From Streptomyces sp. GQFP (GTDB lineage: Bacteria > Actinomycetota > Actinomycetes > Streptomycetales > Streptomycetaceae): a stretch of 64,000 nt of DNA. The translations under genes and the position numbers were made by a program. This document shows, piece by piece, positions 26,205 to 36,255 of the stretch (positions within the stretch are counted from its first letter, which is position 1; each line of letters opens with the position of its first letter). The stretch is from contig NZ_CP089312.1 of assembly GCF_021545335.1 (NCBI RefSeq), positions 1,116,001 to 1,180,000 on the forward strand. Direction: 5' to 3'. The notes beneath the pieces are model-generated. The model did no database searches, was not told the DNA's origin, and was given only the letters and a program-made list of their open reading frames with translations.

Positions 26205-28033
26205 GCGACCACGAACTCCCCGGCGCCACACGGGAGTTGCTGCCCACGGCGACGCCCCGGCGCACCCGTGCCGCCGTCGGCGAACTGGTCCGCCCGCACC
26301 GCGGGCTCGCCATCGGCGCGTTCGCCGTGATGGTCGCCGCGACCGGCGTCGGACTGCTCGTCCAGCCGCTGCTCGGCCGCATGGTGGACCTGGTCGCCGA
26401 CCACCGCCCGCCGGACGAACTCACCCTGCCCGTCGTCCTCCTGGTCCTGGTGGCCGTCACCCAGGGCGGCACCACCGCACTCGGGCTGTCCCTGGTGTCC
26501 CGGCTCGGCGAGACCGTACTGGCCCAGCTGCGCGAACGGTTCGTCGAGCGGGCGCTGCAACTGCCCCTGGAACAGGTGGAGAAGGCCGGGTCCGGCGACC
26601 TCAACGCCCGGGTCACCCGGGATGTCTCGGTGGTCGGCGAGGCGGTGCGCAACGCGCTGCCCGAGCTGGCCCGTTCCCTGCTCGCCATCGTGCTGACCTT
26701 CGCCGCGCTGGCCGCCCTGGACTGGCGCTTCCTGCTGGCCGCGCTGCTCGCGGTGCCCATCCAGGCGGGGACCGCGCGGTGGTACGTACGCAACGCGGTG
26801 CCCCTGTACGCCGAGCAGCGCATCGCCATGGGGTCCCAGCAGCAGCAGCTCCTGGACACGATCGCGGGCGCCGGGACCGTACGGGCGTTCCGGCTGGAGG
26901 AGCCGCACACCGAGTCGGTGACCCGACGGTCGTCCGCCGCCGTCGCGTTGACGATGCGGGGCGTGCGGCTGGTGCTGGGCTTCTACAACCGGCTGCACAT
27001 CGCCGAGTACACCGGTCTGGCCGCCGTCCTGGTCACCGGGTTCCTGCTGGTGCGTGCCGACTCGGTGTCCATCGGTACGGCCACGGCTGCCGCGCTCTAC
27101 TTCCACAGTCTTTTCGGCCCGGTCAACCAGGCCCTGGCCCTGCTCGACGACGCCCAGTCGGCGACGGCGGCGCTGGCCCGGCTGGTCGGCGTGGCGGACG
27201 TACCGGCCCCCGGGGCCACTCCCCCGGCGCCCACGGCACAGCACCGGGAGCCCGGCACGGTCACCGTGACCGGCGTCCACCACGAGTACGTGCCGGGGCG
27301 TCCCGTCCTTCGGGACGTGCATCTCACGCTGGCCGCCGGGGAGCGGGTCGCGCTGGTCGGGCCGAGCGGCGCGGGCAAGACGACGCTCGCCAAGCTCATC
27401 GCGGGGGTGCACGAGCCGACCTCCGGCACGGTCCACCTCACGGGTGTGTCAACGACCGCCGACAGCCTGCCCGTTGCCCTGGTCACCCAGGAGACGCATG
27501 TCTTCGCGGGCCCGCTCGCCGACGATCTGCGGCTCGCGCGCGCCGACGCGACGGACGAGGCCCTGCGCTCGGCCCTGACCGAAGTGGACGCGCTGGACTG
27601 GGTGTCGGGCCTGCCCGAGGGCCTGGACACCGTCGTCGGCGAGGGCGGGCACCGGCTCACCGCCGCCCAGGTGCAGCAACTCGCCCTGGCCCGGCTGGTG
27701 CTGGCGGATCCGCCGGTCGCCGTGCTGGACGAGGCGACGGCCGAGGCCGGCAGTACCGGAGCACGGCTGCTGGAGAAGGCAGCCGACCGGGCGATCGAGG
27801 ACCGTACGGCCCTCGTGGTCGCCCACCGTCTCACCCAGGCCGCGGACGCGGACCGGATCGTCGTCATGGACGGCGGGCGGATCGTGGAGAGCGGCACCCA
27901 TGACGAGCTGTGCGCGGCGGCCGGAACCTACGCCTCCCTGTGGGAAGCCTGGTCCGGCACCCGTTCCACAGCCGAGAAGCCCCCCACGCCACGTCCCAGC
28001 ACCGACACAACCACCACCATGAAGGACCACTGA
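26201..28033 (+). CDS. ABC exporter subunit with intact Walker motifs
   Basis: Partner half-transporter of 610 residues, type I exporter membrane domain (30-320) followed by an ABC domain (355-590). Walker A is GPSGAGKTT and Walker B VAVLDEATAEAG with its catalytic glutamate, but the signature LSGGQ is replaced by LTAAQ. Combined with the preceding subunit this gives one complete composite ATP site (this Walker A/B with the partner's LSGGQ) and one thoroughly degenerate site. Start overlaps the upstream stop as ATGA and the stop overlaps the downstream ATG as TGATG, so three genes are translationally coupled. Role in siderophore export is inferred from position. Confidence 0.92.
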   Translation: MSDHELPGATRELLPTATPRRTRAAVGELVRPHRGLAIGAFAVMVAATGVGLLVQPLLGRMVDLVADHRPPDELTLPVVLLVLVAVTQGGTTALGLSLVSRLGETVLAQLRERFVERALQLPLEQVEKAGSGDLNARVTRDVSVVGEAVRNALPELARSLLAIVLTFAALAALDWRFLLAALLAVPIQAGTARWYVRNAVPLYAEQRIAMGSQQQQLLDTIAGAGTVRAFRLEEPHTESVTRRSSAAVALTMRGVRLVLGFYNRLHIAEYTGLAAVLVTGFLLVRADSVSIGTATAAALYFHSLFGPVNQALALLDDAQSATAALARLVGVADVPAPGATPPAPTAQHREPGTVTVTGVHHEYVPGRPVLRDVHLTLAAGERVALVGPSGAGKTTLAKLIAGVHEPTSGTVHLTGVSTTADSLPVALVTQETHVFAGPLADDLRLARADATDEALRSALTEVDALDWVSGLPEGLDTVVGEGGHRLTAAQVQQLALARLVLADPPVAVLDEATAEAGSTGARLLEKAADRAIEDRTALVVAHRLTQAADADRIVVMDGGRIVESGTHDELCAAAGTYASLWEAWSGTRSTAEKPPTPRPSTDTTTTMKDH

Positions 28034-29097
28034 TGCTCGGCTCTCCCAGAGGCTCTCGGCTCGCCGCGGCGCTCACCTCCGTACTGCTCCTCTTCGGTAC
28101 CGCCACCGCCTGCGGTTCCGACGACGACTCCTCCGACACGGCGGGCTCCACGGCCAGCGCGTCCGCCGACTCCGCCTTCCCGGTGACCCTGACGCACAAG
28201 TACGGCAGCACCACCATCGAGTCCGAGCCGAAGCGGATCGTCACTGTCGGTCTGACCGACCAGGACGCCGTGCTCGCGCTGGGCAAGGTGCCGGTCGGTA
28301 CGACCGAGTGGCTGGGCGGCTACAAGGGTGCCATCGGCCCGTGGGCCGCGGACAAGCTGGGCAGCGCGGCGGTGCCGACCGTCCTCAAGGACACCGGCAC
28401 GGGCCCGTCGGCGGAGAAGATCGCCGCGCTCAAGCCCGACCTGATCCTCGCGGTCTACAGCGGTCTGACGAAGGCGCAGTACGACACGCTGTCGAAGTTC
28501 GCCCCGGTGGTGGCCCAGCCGAAGGAGTACAACGACTTCGGCGTTCCGTGGCAGGACCAGACCGAGATCATCGGCAAGGCGCTCGGCCAGGAGGCCAAGG
28601 CGAAGGAGCTGGTCACCGGGGTCGAGACCGACTTCAAGACGGCTGCCTCCGAGCACCCCGAGTTCGCCGGCAAGACCGGCCTGATGGCGACCCCGTACGA
28701 GGGTATCTTCGTCTTCGGCAGCCAGGACCCGCGCTCGCGCGTCCTCACGAACCTCGGTTTCAAGCTGCCCACCGACCTGGACAAGGTCATCGGTGACGAG
28801 TTCGGCGCCAACATCAGCAAGGAGCGCACCGACCTCCTGAACACGGACGCGATCGTGTGGATCGTCGCCGACACCACCAAGGACAAGGCGACGCTGCGCA
28901 AAGACGCCCTGTACGCGGACCTGAAGGTGGCCAAGGAGGACCGTGAGGTCTTCGTCAAGGAGAGCAGCGACTACGGCAACTCGGTGTCGTTCGTGTCGGT
29001 GCTGAGCCTGCCGTACATGTTGGAGCGACTGGTCCCGCAGCTGTCGGCGGCCGTCGACGGCAAGACGGACACGAAGGTGACCGAGCCGACCAGCTGA
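28033..29097 (+). CDS. Ferric-siderophore-binding lipoprotein
   Basis: Extracellular substrate-binding component of the siderophore importer (FhuD/FepB-like, TroA superfamily), 354 residues. A signal peptide with hydrophobic core LAAALTSVLLLFG ends at Cys27 in TATAC, a weak lipobox with Ala at -3, followed by an Asp/Ser-rich linker. The body carries typical features: PKRIVTVGLTDQDAVLALG, a KPDLILAVYSGLT segment and a C-terminal SLPYMLERLVPQL helix. GAAGGA lies 6 nt before the ATG, which overlaps the exporter stop codon. It probably delivers the ferric siderophore to the FecCD pair encoded about 7 kb upstream. It resembles CchF in role. Confidence 0.93.
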   Translation: MLGSPRGSRLAAALTSVLLLFGTATACGSDDDSSDTAGSTASASADSAFPVTLTHKYGSTTIESEPKRIVTVGLTDQDAVLALGKVPVGTTEWLGGYKGAIGPWAADKLGSAAVPTVLKDTGTGPSAEKIAALKPDLILAVYSGLTKAQYDTLSKFAPVVAQPKEYNDFGVPWQDQTEIIGKALGQEAKAKELVTGVETDFKTAASEHPEFAGKTGLMATPYEGIFVFGSQDPRSRVLTNLGFKLPTDLDKVIGDEFGANISKERTDLLNTDAIVWIVADTTKDKATLRKDALYADLKVAKEDREVFVKESSDYGNSVSFVSVLSLPYMLERLVPQLSAAVDGKTDTKVTEPTS

Positions 29098-29108
29098 CGT
29101 CCCCTCAT

Positions 29109-29150
29109 ATGGCTGCGGCCCGACCGGAGTTGCGGTCGGGCCACAGCCAT
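29109..29150. terminator. Terminator hairpin after binding-protein gene
   Basis: Stem with 18-nt arms (17 pairs and one mismatch) and a 6-nt loop GAGTTG, starting ATGGCTG and ending CAGCCAT. It lies 11 nt after the stop of the lipoprotein gene and 17 nt from the stop of the convergent arabinan enzyme, so it can serve both. Confidence 0.85.
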
Positions 29151-29167
29151 CTATAGGGACTTCCGGC

Positions 29168-30655
29168 TCACGTGGTGGGCCTGATCTGCCACTGCTGGCA
29201 GTTGTTGTTCAGCCAGGTCCACTGGCGTACGTCGGCGCCGTCCGCGGAGGAGCAGTCGGCGACGTCGGCGACCTTGCCGGTGGACTCGTTCACGATGCGG
29301 ACGTAGTCACCGGTGGCGGTGTAAACGAGCCTGAACTTCTGGCAGTTGTTGTTCAGCCAGGACCACTGACGCAGATCCGTGCCGTCGGCCGTTGCGCAGT
29401 CCGCGGTGTCCATCACCTTGCCGGTGGCGACGTTGACCAGCCGGCTGGTGTCGTCGGCCTGGTCCTCGATGCGCCACTTCTGGTTGGCGCCGCCGTTGCA
29501 CGTCCACTGGAAGATGTTGGTGCCGTCGGCGGTGTTCCCGCCCTCCACGTCGAGGCACTTGCCGCTGTTGCGGTTGACCAGCGTGTACGCGGTCGGGGTC
29601 ACCGCGGTCTCACCGGCCGGGCCGGGAAGCGTGGTGCCGAGCGCGACCGGCGTGCCGAAGTTCGGCGTGCCGTCGGCGTTCCAGGTGAACTTCTGGGCGC
29701 GGGTGGTCCGGCCGTTGCCGCAGCCGCCCGAGGCCGAGTCGTTGGCGTGGTAGACGAGCCAGTTCTCGGTGCCGTCCGGCGAGGTGAAGAACCCGTTGTG
29801 GCCCGGTCCGTAGACCCCGGCGGCATCGTTGCGCTGGAAGACGGGCGTCTGCTTCTTCGTCCAGGAGGACGCCAACAGCGGGTCGGTGCCGGTGAGTTCG
29901 AGCTGACCGAGCTTGTAGTCGGCTGTCACGCAGTAGCTCGCCGAGAAGGTGAGGAAGGTCCGGCCGTCGTGATAGAGCGGCTCGGGCCCCTCGTTGACGG
30001 GCGCCCCGGAGGTCTCCCAGGCCAGCGTCGGCTGGGAGATCAGGCTGAAGGTGGAGCCGCTGATGGTGTACGGGTTGGTCATCGGCGCGATGACGAGGCT
30101 CTGCTTGCTGCCGCCGATGGCACCGCTGCCGACCAGGTAGAGCTTGCTGTTGTACTTCAGCACGGTGGCGTCGATGAGCCAGCCGCCCGGGTCGAGGTTG
30201 GACCCGGTGAGCTGGTTCTTGAAGGTGTACGGGCCCATCGGATCGGTGCCGGCGCTCTCCACGACGTACGTCCGCTGCTGGTCACAGCAGGCGGCCCCGC
30301 TCGGCGCGCCGGAGTAGTACAGATACCAGTGGCCGTCGAAGAAGTGCAGCTCGGGCGCCCAGAAGTTGTTGTTGCGGGTCGAGGTGGTGTCGCTCCAGAC
30401 CTGCACGCTGGGAGCCGTCGAAAGTCCGGCCAGGGTCGGCGACTTGCGCATGGTCAGGACGCCGGTGAAGGACGTGGTGACCAGGTAGTAGTTGCCGTTG
30501 TAGTACTCCAGCCAGGGGTCGGCGCCCTTCTGGGACTTGACCGGGTTCGTGTACGGGCGTCCCTCGGCCGCGGCGGCGGGCTGGATGCCCACGACGGGCA
30601 CGAGCAGCGCGAGAAGCGCTGCCAGGAGGGTCAACCAGTGACGGGTACGGAACAC
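29168..30655 (-). CDS. Secreted GH43 arabinofuranosidase with ricin-B domain
   Basis: Secreted glycoside hydrolase of 495 residues, probably an exo-1,5-alpha-L-arabinofuranosidase acting on arabinan side chains of pectin. A signal peptide (LLAALLALLVP, ending AAAA-EG) precedes a five-bladed-propeller GH43 domain (about 40-345). Likely catalytic residues: Asp in KGADPWLEYY, Asp in WLIDATVL, Glu in NEGPEPLYHD. The C-terminal 125 residues form a ricin-B/CBM13 lectin with QxW repeats (NQKWRIED, QKFRLV, QQWQIRP). The frame extends far upstream, but AAGGGG 7 nt before GTG30655 and the signal peptide fix the start. Exact substrate is inferred from the family. Confidence 0.9.
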   Translation of the reverse strand: MFRTRHWLTLLAALLALLVPVVGIQPAAAAEGRPYTNPVKSQKGADPWLEYYNGNYYLVTTSFTGVLTMRKSPTLAGLSTAPSVQVWSDTTSTRNNNFWAPELHFFDGHWYLYYSGAPSGAACCDQQRTYVVESAGTDPMGPYTFKNQLTGSNLDPGGWLIDATVLKYNSKLYLVGSGAIGGSKQSLVIAPMTNPYTISGSTFSLISQPTLAWETSGAPVNEGPEPLYHDGRTFLTFSASYCVTADYKLGQLELTGTDPLLASSWTKKQTPVFQRNDAAGVYGPGHNGFFTSPDGTENWLVYHANDSASGGCGNGRTTRAQKFTWNADGTPNFGTPVALGTTLPGPAGETAVTPTAYTLVNRNSGKCLDVEGGNTADGTNIFQWTCNGGANQKWRIEDQADDTSRLVNVATGKVMDTADCATADGTDLRQWSWLNNNCQKFRLVYTATGDYVRIVNESTGKVADVADCSSADGADVRQWTWLNNNCQQWQIRPTT

Positions 30656-30728
30656 AACAGGTCCCCTTCTTATGGCCACATTGTTCATGTTGTTCGAAAT
30701 CCCGGACCATGTACGCAACTTCGACCAG

Positions 30729-30757
30729 AACATAGGGACGCGAGGTGCACACGTCAA
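30729..30757 (-). promoter_or_regulatory. Promoter of secreted GH43-ricin-B gene
   Basis: On the minus strand TTGACG is followed after exactly 17 nt by TATGTT, a good match to a vegetative sigma factor promoter. It lies 74 nt upstream of the GTG start. Confidence 0.6.
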
Positions 30758-30948
30758 CGCTTGTGACAGCTTCGGTTCCGGTTGACGTCCAGCGTGTAAA
30801 AACAAGTTGTCCGACCCGCCGAACGCTGTTCGAAAAGTCTTGACGCCCCTGGTCGCAGCGATTGACACTCTCGCAACGCGAGGACACACAGACGAAATCT
30901 GCGCCCCTCCGTCACCTCCCCCGTGCCTGAGCAGAGGAAGCCGAAACG

Positions 30949-33900
30949 ATGCACCTCCCGAGATCGCGCGGCCGTACCAGACGCTGGTCGGAACGGCTCG
31001 CCGGACTGACCGCCGCTTCCCTTCTCCTCGGCCTCGCCGGGCCGTTGGTGTTGTCCGCCCCCGCCCAGGCCGCCGCGGCCGACATCACCGACGGTCTGAC
31101 CCTCTGGTACAAGCTCGACGCGGCCTCCGGTACCGCCGTGGCAGACGCCTCGGGCAACGGCCGTACCGGCACGGTGAACGGCACCGCCGGCTGGTCCGAC
31201 TCGGGCGAGGGACTCGCCTTCAACGGTTCGGACACCTACATCAAGGTGCCGGACAACATCATGAGCGGGATGGACTCGATCACCGTCTCGATGGACGTGA
31301 AGGTCGACACCGCCCAGTCCAACCCGTACTTCATCTACGGCTTCGGCAACACCAGCGGCACGGTCGGCAACGGCTACCTGTTCACCACGGGCAACTCCTT
31401 CCGGACCTCCATCGCCAGCGGCAACTGGTCGACGGAACAGACGACACGCTCCGCGGGCACCAACCTCCAGCGCGCGGTCTGGAAGCAGATCACCTACACC
31501 CAGACCGGCAACACGGGCGTGCTCTACGAGGACGGCGTGGAGGTGGGCCGCAACACGGCGATCACCCTCACCCCCGGCTCCATCGGCTCGGGCACGACCA
31601 CCGCCAACTACATAGGCAAGTCGGTCTATCCCGGCGACAACCTCTTCAAGGGCAACATCCGCGACTTCCGGATCTACGACCGGGCGCTGGCGACCACGGA
31701 GGTCGAGGAACTCTCCCTCCCCGTCGCCACGCAGGGCGTAGCGGCGGACAAGTCGGCGCTGACGCTGGGCGACACCAGCGCGGTGATCGCCGATCTGACC
31801 CTGCCGAGCGCGGGCCCGGCGGGCGGTTCCGCCATCACCTGGGCGACCGACCACGCCTCGGTGGTGTCGGCGAGCGGTGCGGTGACCCGCCCGGCCGCCG
31901 GTGAACCGGACGGCCACGCCACGCTCACGGCGACCCTGAAGAAGGGCCCGGTGAGCGACACCAAGACCTTCGACGTCACCGTCCCGGCCACCTTCGACGA
32001 CACGACGGCCACCCAGCGGGCCGCCGAGGCACTGACCGTCCCGAACATCGACGACGTACGGGGGAACCTCACCCTTCCCTCAACGGGCGTCTACGGCACG
32101 GCGGTTGCCTGGTCGTCGGCGAACCCGGACGTCGTCACGGCCGACGGTGTGGTCCACCGCCCCGCGCACGGCGACGGCGGTACGACGGTCGACCTGACCG
32201 CGACCGTCACCAAGGGCACGGCCACCACGACCCGCACGCTGACCGCCAAGGTCCCCGAACTCCCCGCGAAGGAAGCCCTCAAGGGCTATATGTTCAGCTA
32301 CTTCACCGGCGAGGGCACCTCGGACGGCGAGCAGCTCTACGCGGCCCTCAGCAAGGGCAACGACCCGCTGAAATGGCGGGAGTTGAACGACGGCAAGCCC
32401 GTCCTGACCTCCACGCTCGGCGAGAAGGGCCTGCGCGACCCGTTCATCATCCGCTCCCCCGAGGGCGACAAGTTCTACCAGATCGCCACCGACCTGCGGA
32501 TCTACGGCAACGGCGACTGGGACGCCTCCCAGCGCACCGGCAGCAAGTCCATCATGGTGTGGGAGTCCACCGACCTGGTGAACTGGACCAACCAGCGTCT
32601 GGTGAAGGTCTCCCCCGACTCGGCCGGCAACACCTGGGCGCCGGAGGCCTATTACGACGAGAAGCTCGGCGAGTACGTGGTCTTCTGGGCGTCGAAGCTG
32701 TACACGACCGCCGACCACTCCGGCGACACGTACAACCGCATGATGTACGCGACGACCCGTGACTTCTACACCTTCAGCGAGCCCAAGGTCTGGGTCGACC
32801 GCGGCTACTCGGTCATCGACTCCACGGTCGTCCAGCACGACGGCGAGTACTACCGCCTCTCCAAGGACGAGCGGAACAACAGCTCCTCCACGCCCAACAG
32901 CAAGTTCATCTTCGAGGAGAAGAGTGACTCGCTGAAGAACCTCTCCTGGACCGCCGTCGCCGAGGGCATCGGCAAGGGCGTGATGAGCGCGGCCGAGGGC
33001 CCGCTGGTGTTCAAGTCGAACACCGAGGAGAAGTGGTACGCGTTCCTCGACGAGTTCGGCGGTCGCGGCTACATCCCCTTCGAGACGACGGACCTGGACT
33101 CCGGCGTCTGGACCCCGTCCACCGGCTACGACCTGCCGTCGAAGCCCCGCCACGGCACCGTGCTCCCGGTCACCCAGACCGAGTACGACCGGCTCCTGAA
33201 GACCTACCAGCCGGACCAGATCATCACGAGCGCCGAGGACGTCAAGGTCGAGACGCGCATCGGTGACGCCCCGGTCCTGCCCGCCACCGTGATCGCCGAG
33301 TCGGCGGACGGTGTGAAGCGGCCCGTCGCCGTCACCTGGGAGGCCGTGGCCGAGTCGCAGTACGCGCAGGCCGGCACCTTCACCGTGAGGGGCGACCTGG
33401 CGGGCGACTCCGCGATCGGGGTCAGCGCCGAGGTCACGGTCTCCGCCGAGGGCCCGGACGTCCCGGCCGACCTGCTCCTGCACTACGACTTCGACGAGAC
33501 CGGCGGCAGCATCGCCCGCGACTCCAGCGGCCACGGCTACCACGGCACCTATGTCCGAACTCCCGACTTCGGTACGGGAGTCGAGGGCGGCTCCTTCAAG
33601 ATGTCCGGCGGCAACAGCAGTTCCAGCTCGCCGTACGTCAAGATCCCGGGCGGGGTCCTGAAGGACACGACCAGCGTCACCGTCTCCACGTACGTGAAGT
33701 GGAAGGGCGGCGACAAATTCCAGTGGCTGTTCGGCCTCGGCCCGGACAGCGACAAGTACCTGTTCGCCACGCCCTCCAACGGCGGCGGGAAGCTCTTCTC
33801 CGCGATCACCAAGGCGACTTGGTCCGGTGAGAAGCAGCTGATCGGCGGCTCCCAGCTCACCGCGGGCGAGTGGAAGCACGTCACCGTCACGCTGAACGGC

Positions 33901-36165
33901 GAGACCGAGACGGCGATCCTCTACGTGGACGGCGCCGAGGCGGCCCGTGTCAGCGGTGTCACCATCAAGCCGTCCGAGCTGTACGACTCCGCGAAGGACT
34001 ACTCCGGCTACATCGGCAAGTCCCTGTACTCCTCGGACCCGTACTTCGGCGGCGAGGTCGACGACTTCCGGATCTACAACCGGGCCCTGACGCCCGCCGA
34101 GGTCCTGGAGATCAGCGGCAACACCACCGGGATCGCCACGGCGACCCACCCGGCGCTGAAGACCGACGCGATCATCACCGACAAGGACAGCAAGATCGTC
34201 CTGCCGCTCATTTCGGGCAGTGATGTCACCGCCCTGGCACCGGAGTTCACCCTGGCCCACGGCGCGGCCATCAGCCCCGCCTCCGGCGCCCTGCGCGACT
34301 TCACCGAGCCGGTCACGTACGAGGTCACCGGCTCCGACGGCAAGAAGCGCACCTGGACGGTGACGGCCGTGGAGATGAAGAGCCCGGTGCTGCCGGGCCT
34401 GAACGCGGACCCGAACATCGTCCGCTTCGGCGACACCTTCTACATCTACCCGACCACCGACGGCTTCGAGGGCTGGAGCGGTACGCAGTTCAAGGCGTAC
34501 TCGTCCAAGGACCTGGTCCACTGGACCGACCACGGCGTCATCCTGGACCTCGGCCCCGACGTCTCCTGGGCCGACAGCCGCGCCTGGGCGCCGGCGATGG
34601 AGGAGAGGGACGGCAAGTACTACTTCTACTTCTGCGCCGACGCGAACATCGGTGTGGCGGTGTCGGACTCGCCGACCGGCCCCTTCAAGGACGCCCTGGG
34701 CAAGCCGCTGCTGAAGGCCGGTGACTACACGGGCCAGATGATCGACCCGGCGGTCTTCACCGACGACGACGGCACGTCCTACCTCTACTGGGGCAACGGC
34801 CGCGCCTACGTCGTCCCGCTGGGCGACGACATGGTCTCCTTCGACGCCTCGAAGGTCACCAACATGACGCCGAGCAACTACAACGAGGGCACCTTCGTCA
34901 TCAAGCGCAAGGGCACCTACTACTTCATGTGGTCGGAGAACGACACACGTGACGAGAACTACCAGGTCGCCTACGCCACCGGCCCCTCGCCCACCGGTCC
35001 CTGGACCAAGCAGGGCGTGATCCTGGAGAAGGACCTCTCGCTCGGCATCAAGGGCCCCGGCCACCACTCGGTGGTCAACGTCCCGAACACCGACGACTGG
35101 TACATCGCCTACCACCGGTTCGCGATCCCCGGCGGCGACGGCATGCACCGCGAAACGACCATCGACAAGCTGGAGTTCGACGCCGACGGTCTGATCAAGA
35201 AGGTCGTCCCGACCCTGTCGAGCATCGACCCGGTGACCATCGTCCACGCGGGAGCGGACACAACGGGCCAGGAGGGCAGCGCGATCCCGCTCACGGGCAC
35301 CATCTCCGGGGCAGGCACCCCGAGTTGGAGCGTCGGCGCGGCAACCCCCTGCACGATCGCGAACAGCACCGCCATCCCGGCATCCCTCACCTGCACGGAC
35401 AACGGCACGTACGAGGTCACCCTGACCGGAGGCCGCAGCACCGACACTCTGACGGTGACGGTCACCAACGCGTCCCCGTCGATCACCTCGGCCCAGGGCC
35501 CGAAGACCCCGGTCCCGGCGGGCAAGCGCACCCCGGCCGCCCTCACGGTGATGTTCACCGACCCGGGCCGCTCCGACACCCACACCTGCACCGTCGACTG
35601 GAAGGACGGCACCACCCCGACGCCCGGCAAGGTCACGGGCGGCGTCTGCGAGGCGACCCACGCCTACCTCTCGGCGGGCCTCTTCCGCCCGACGGTCACG
35701 GTGACGGACGACGACGGGGCCTCGGACACGGCCCAGCTCCCCGAGCTGGTCGTGTACAACCCCGCCGGCCGCGCGACGGGCATCGGCGTGATCCCGTCCC
35801 GGGCGGGTGCCTACCCGGCCGACCCGGCACTGACCGGCAAGGCGGGCTTCTCCTTCGGCGCCTTCTACAAGAAGGGGGCGACGATCCCGGCGGGCACGGC
35901 GTCCTTCGACTTCACGCCGGACGGCAAGTCCAAGACGGGCGTGCGGCTGCGCGCCACGTCCTCCGACTGGCTGGTGGTGACGGACTCCAAGGCCGTGTAC
36001 CAGGGCTCCGGCACGGTCAACGGCGTGAGCGGCTACGCCTTCCGCGTCACGGCCACGGACGGACCGGACACCTTCCGCATCCGGATCTGGAAGAAGTCCA
36101 CGGGGGACGTCGTGTACGACAACCTCACAGGGACCGCGACGAAGGGCATCGTCATCGGCCACTAG
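30949..36165 (+). CDS. Giant secreted protein with two GH43 domains
   Basis: Secreted multidomain arabinan- or galactan-active enzyme of 1,738 residues. Order: signal peptide (1-43, ending APAQAAAA); LamG/concanavalin-like domain (47-255); two Ig-like domains (258-445); GH43 domain 1 (447-755; candidate catalytic Asp497 in LRDPF, Asp624 in VIDST, Glu683 in AAEGP); Ig-like segment (760-840); second LamG (845-1060); a linker domain; GH43 domain 2 (1147-1425; Asp1154 in NADPN, Asp1266 in MIDPA, Glu1313 in YNEGT); PKD-like domain; C-terminal beta domain (1610-1738). Both catalytic domains look complete. AGAGGAAG 8 nt before the ATG fixes the start. It is transcribed divergently from the GH43-ricin-B gene. 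Substrate of each domain is uncertain. Confidence 0.92.
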   Translation: MHLPRSRGRTRRWSERLAGLTAASLLLGLAGPLVLSAPAQAAAADITDGLTLWYKLDAASGTAVADASGNGRTGTVNGTAGWSDSGEGLAFNGSDTYIKVPDNIMSGMDSITVSMDVKVDTAQSNPYFIYGFGNTSGTVGNGYLFTTGNSFRTSIASGNWSTEQTTRSAGTNLQRAVWKQITYTQTGNTGVLYEDGVEVGRNTAITLTPGSIGSGTTTANYIGKSVYPGDNLFKGNIRDFRIYDRALATTEVEELSLPVATQGVAADKSALTLGDTSAVIADLTLPSAGPAGGSAITWATDHASVVSASGAVTRPAAGEPDGHATLTATLKKGPVSDTKTFDVTVPATFDDTTATQRAAEALTVPNIDDVRGNLTLPSTGVYGTAVAWSSANPDVVTADGVVHRPAHGDGGTTVDLTATVTKGTATTTRTLTAKVPELPAKEALKGYMFSYFTGEGTSDGEQLYAALSKGNDPLKWRELNDGKPVLTSTLGEKGLRDPFIIRSPEGDKFYQIATDLRIYGNGDWDASQRTGSKSIMVWESTDLVNWTNQRLVKVSPDSAGNTWAPEAYYDEKLGEYVVFWASKLYTTADHSGDTYNRMMYATTRDFYTFSEPKVWVDRGYSVIDSTVVQHDGEYYRLSKDERNNSSSTPNSKFIFEEKSDSLKNLSWTAVAEGIGKGVMSAAEGPLVFKSNTEEKWYAFLDEFGGRGYIPFETTDLDSGVWTPSTGYDLPSKPRHGTVLPVTQTEYDRLLKTYQPDQIITSAEDVKVETRIGDAPVLPATVIAESADGVKRPVAVTWEAVAESQYAQAGTFTVRGDLAGDSAIGVSAEVTVSAEGPDVPADLLLHYDFDETGGSIARDSSGHGYHGTYVRTPDFGTGVEGGSFKMSGGNSSSSSPYVKIPGGVLKDTTSVTVSTYVKWKGGDKFQWLFGLGPDSDKYLFATPSNGGGKLFSAITKATWSGEKQLIGGSQLTAGEWKHVTVTLNGETETAILYVDGAEAARVSGVTIKPSELYDSAKDYSGYIGKSLYSSDPYFGGEVDDFRIYNRALTPAEVLEISGNTTGIATATHPALKTDAIITDKDSKIVLPLISGSDVTALAPEFTLAHGAAISPASGALRDFTEPVTYEVTGSDGKKRTWTVTAVEMKSPVLPGLNADPNIVRFGDTFYIYPTTDGFEGWSGTQFKAYSSKDLVHWTDHGVILDLGPDVSWADSRAWAPAMEERDGKYYFYFCADANIGVAVSDSPTGPFKDALGKPLLKAGDYTGQMIDPAVFTDDDGTSYLYWGNGRAYVVPLGDDMVSFDASKVTNMTPSNYNEGTFVIKRKGTYYFMWSENDTRDENYQVAYATGPSPTGPWTKQGVILEKDLSLGIKGPGHHSVVNVPNTDDWYIAYHRFAIPGGDGMHRETTIDKLEFDADGLIKKVVPTLSSIDPVTIVHAGADTTGQEGSAIPLTGTISGAGTPSWSVGAATPCTIANSTAIPASLTCTDNGTYEVTLTGGRSTDTLTVTVTNASPSITSAQGPKTPVPAGKRTPAALTVMFTDPGRSDTHTCTVDWKDGTTPTPGKVTGGVCEATHAYLSAGLFRPTVTVTDDDGASDTAQLPELVVYNPAGRATGIGVIPSRAGAYPADPALTGKAGFSFGAFYKKGATIPAGTASFDFTPDGKSKTGVRLRATSSDWLVVTDSKAVYQGSGTVNGVSGYAFRVTATDGPDTFRIRIWKKSTGDVVYDNLTGTATKGIVIGH

Positions 36166-36198
36166 GCCGGATGCACTGACCACGCCGGACAGCAGTAC

Positions 36199-36255
36199 CC
36201 GAGGGCGCGTACACCAAGCAGGGCCTGACCGCCCGCCCGGTGTGCGCGCCCTCGG
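36199..36255. terminator. Terminator after the two-domain GH43 gene
   Basis: A 17-bp stem (36199-36215 with 36239-36255, one G-U-type mismatch, arms beginning CCGAGGGCGCG) encloses a 23-nt loop and starts 34 nt after the stop codon. Confidence 0.8.
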
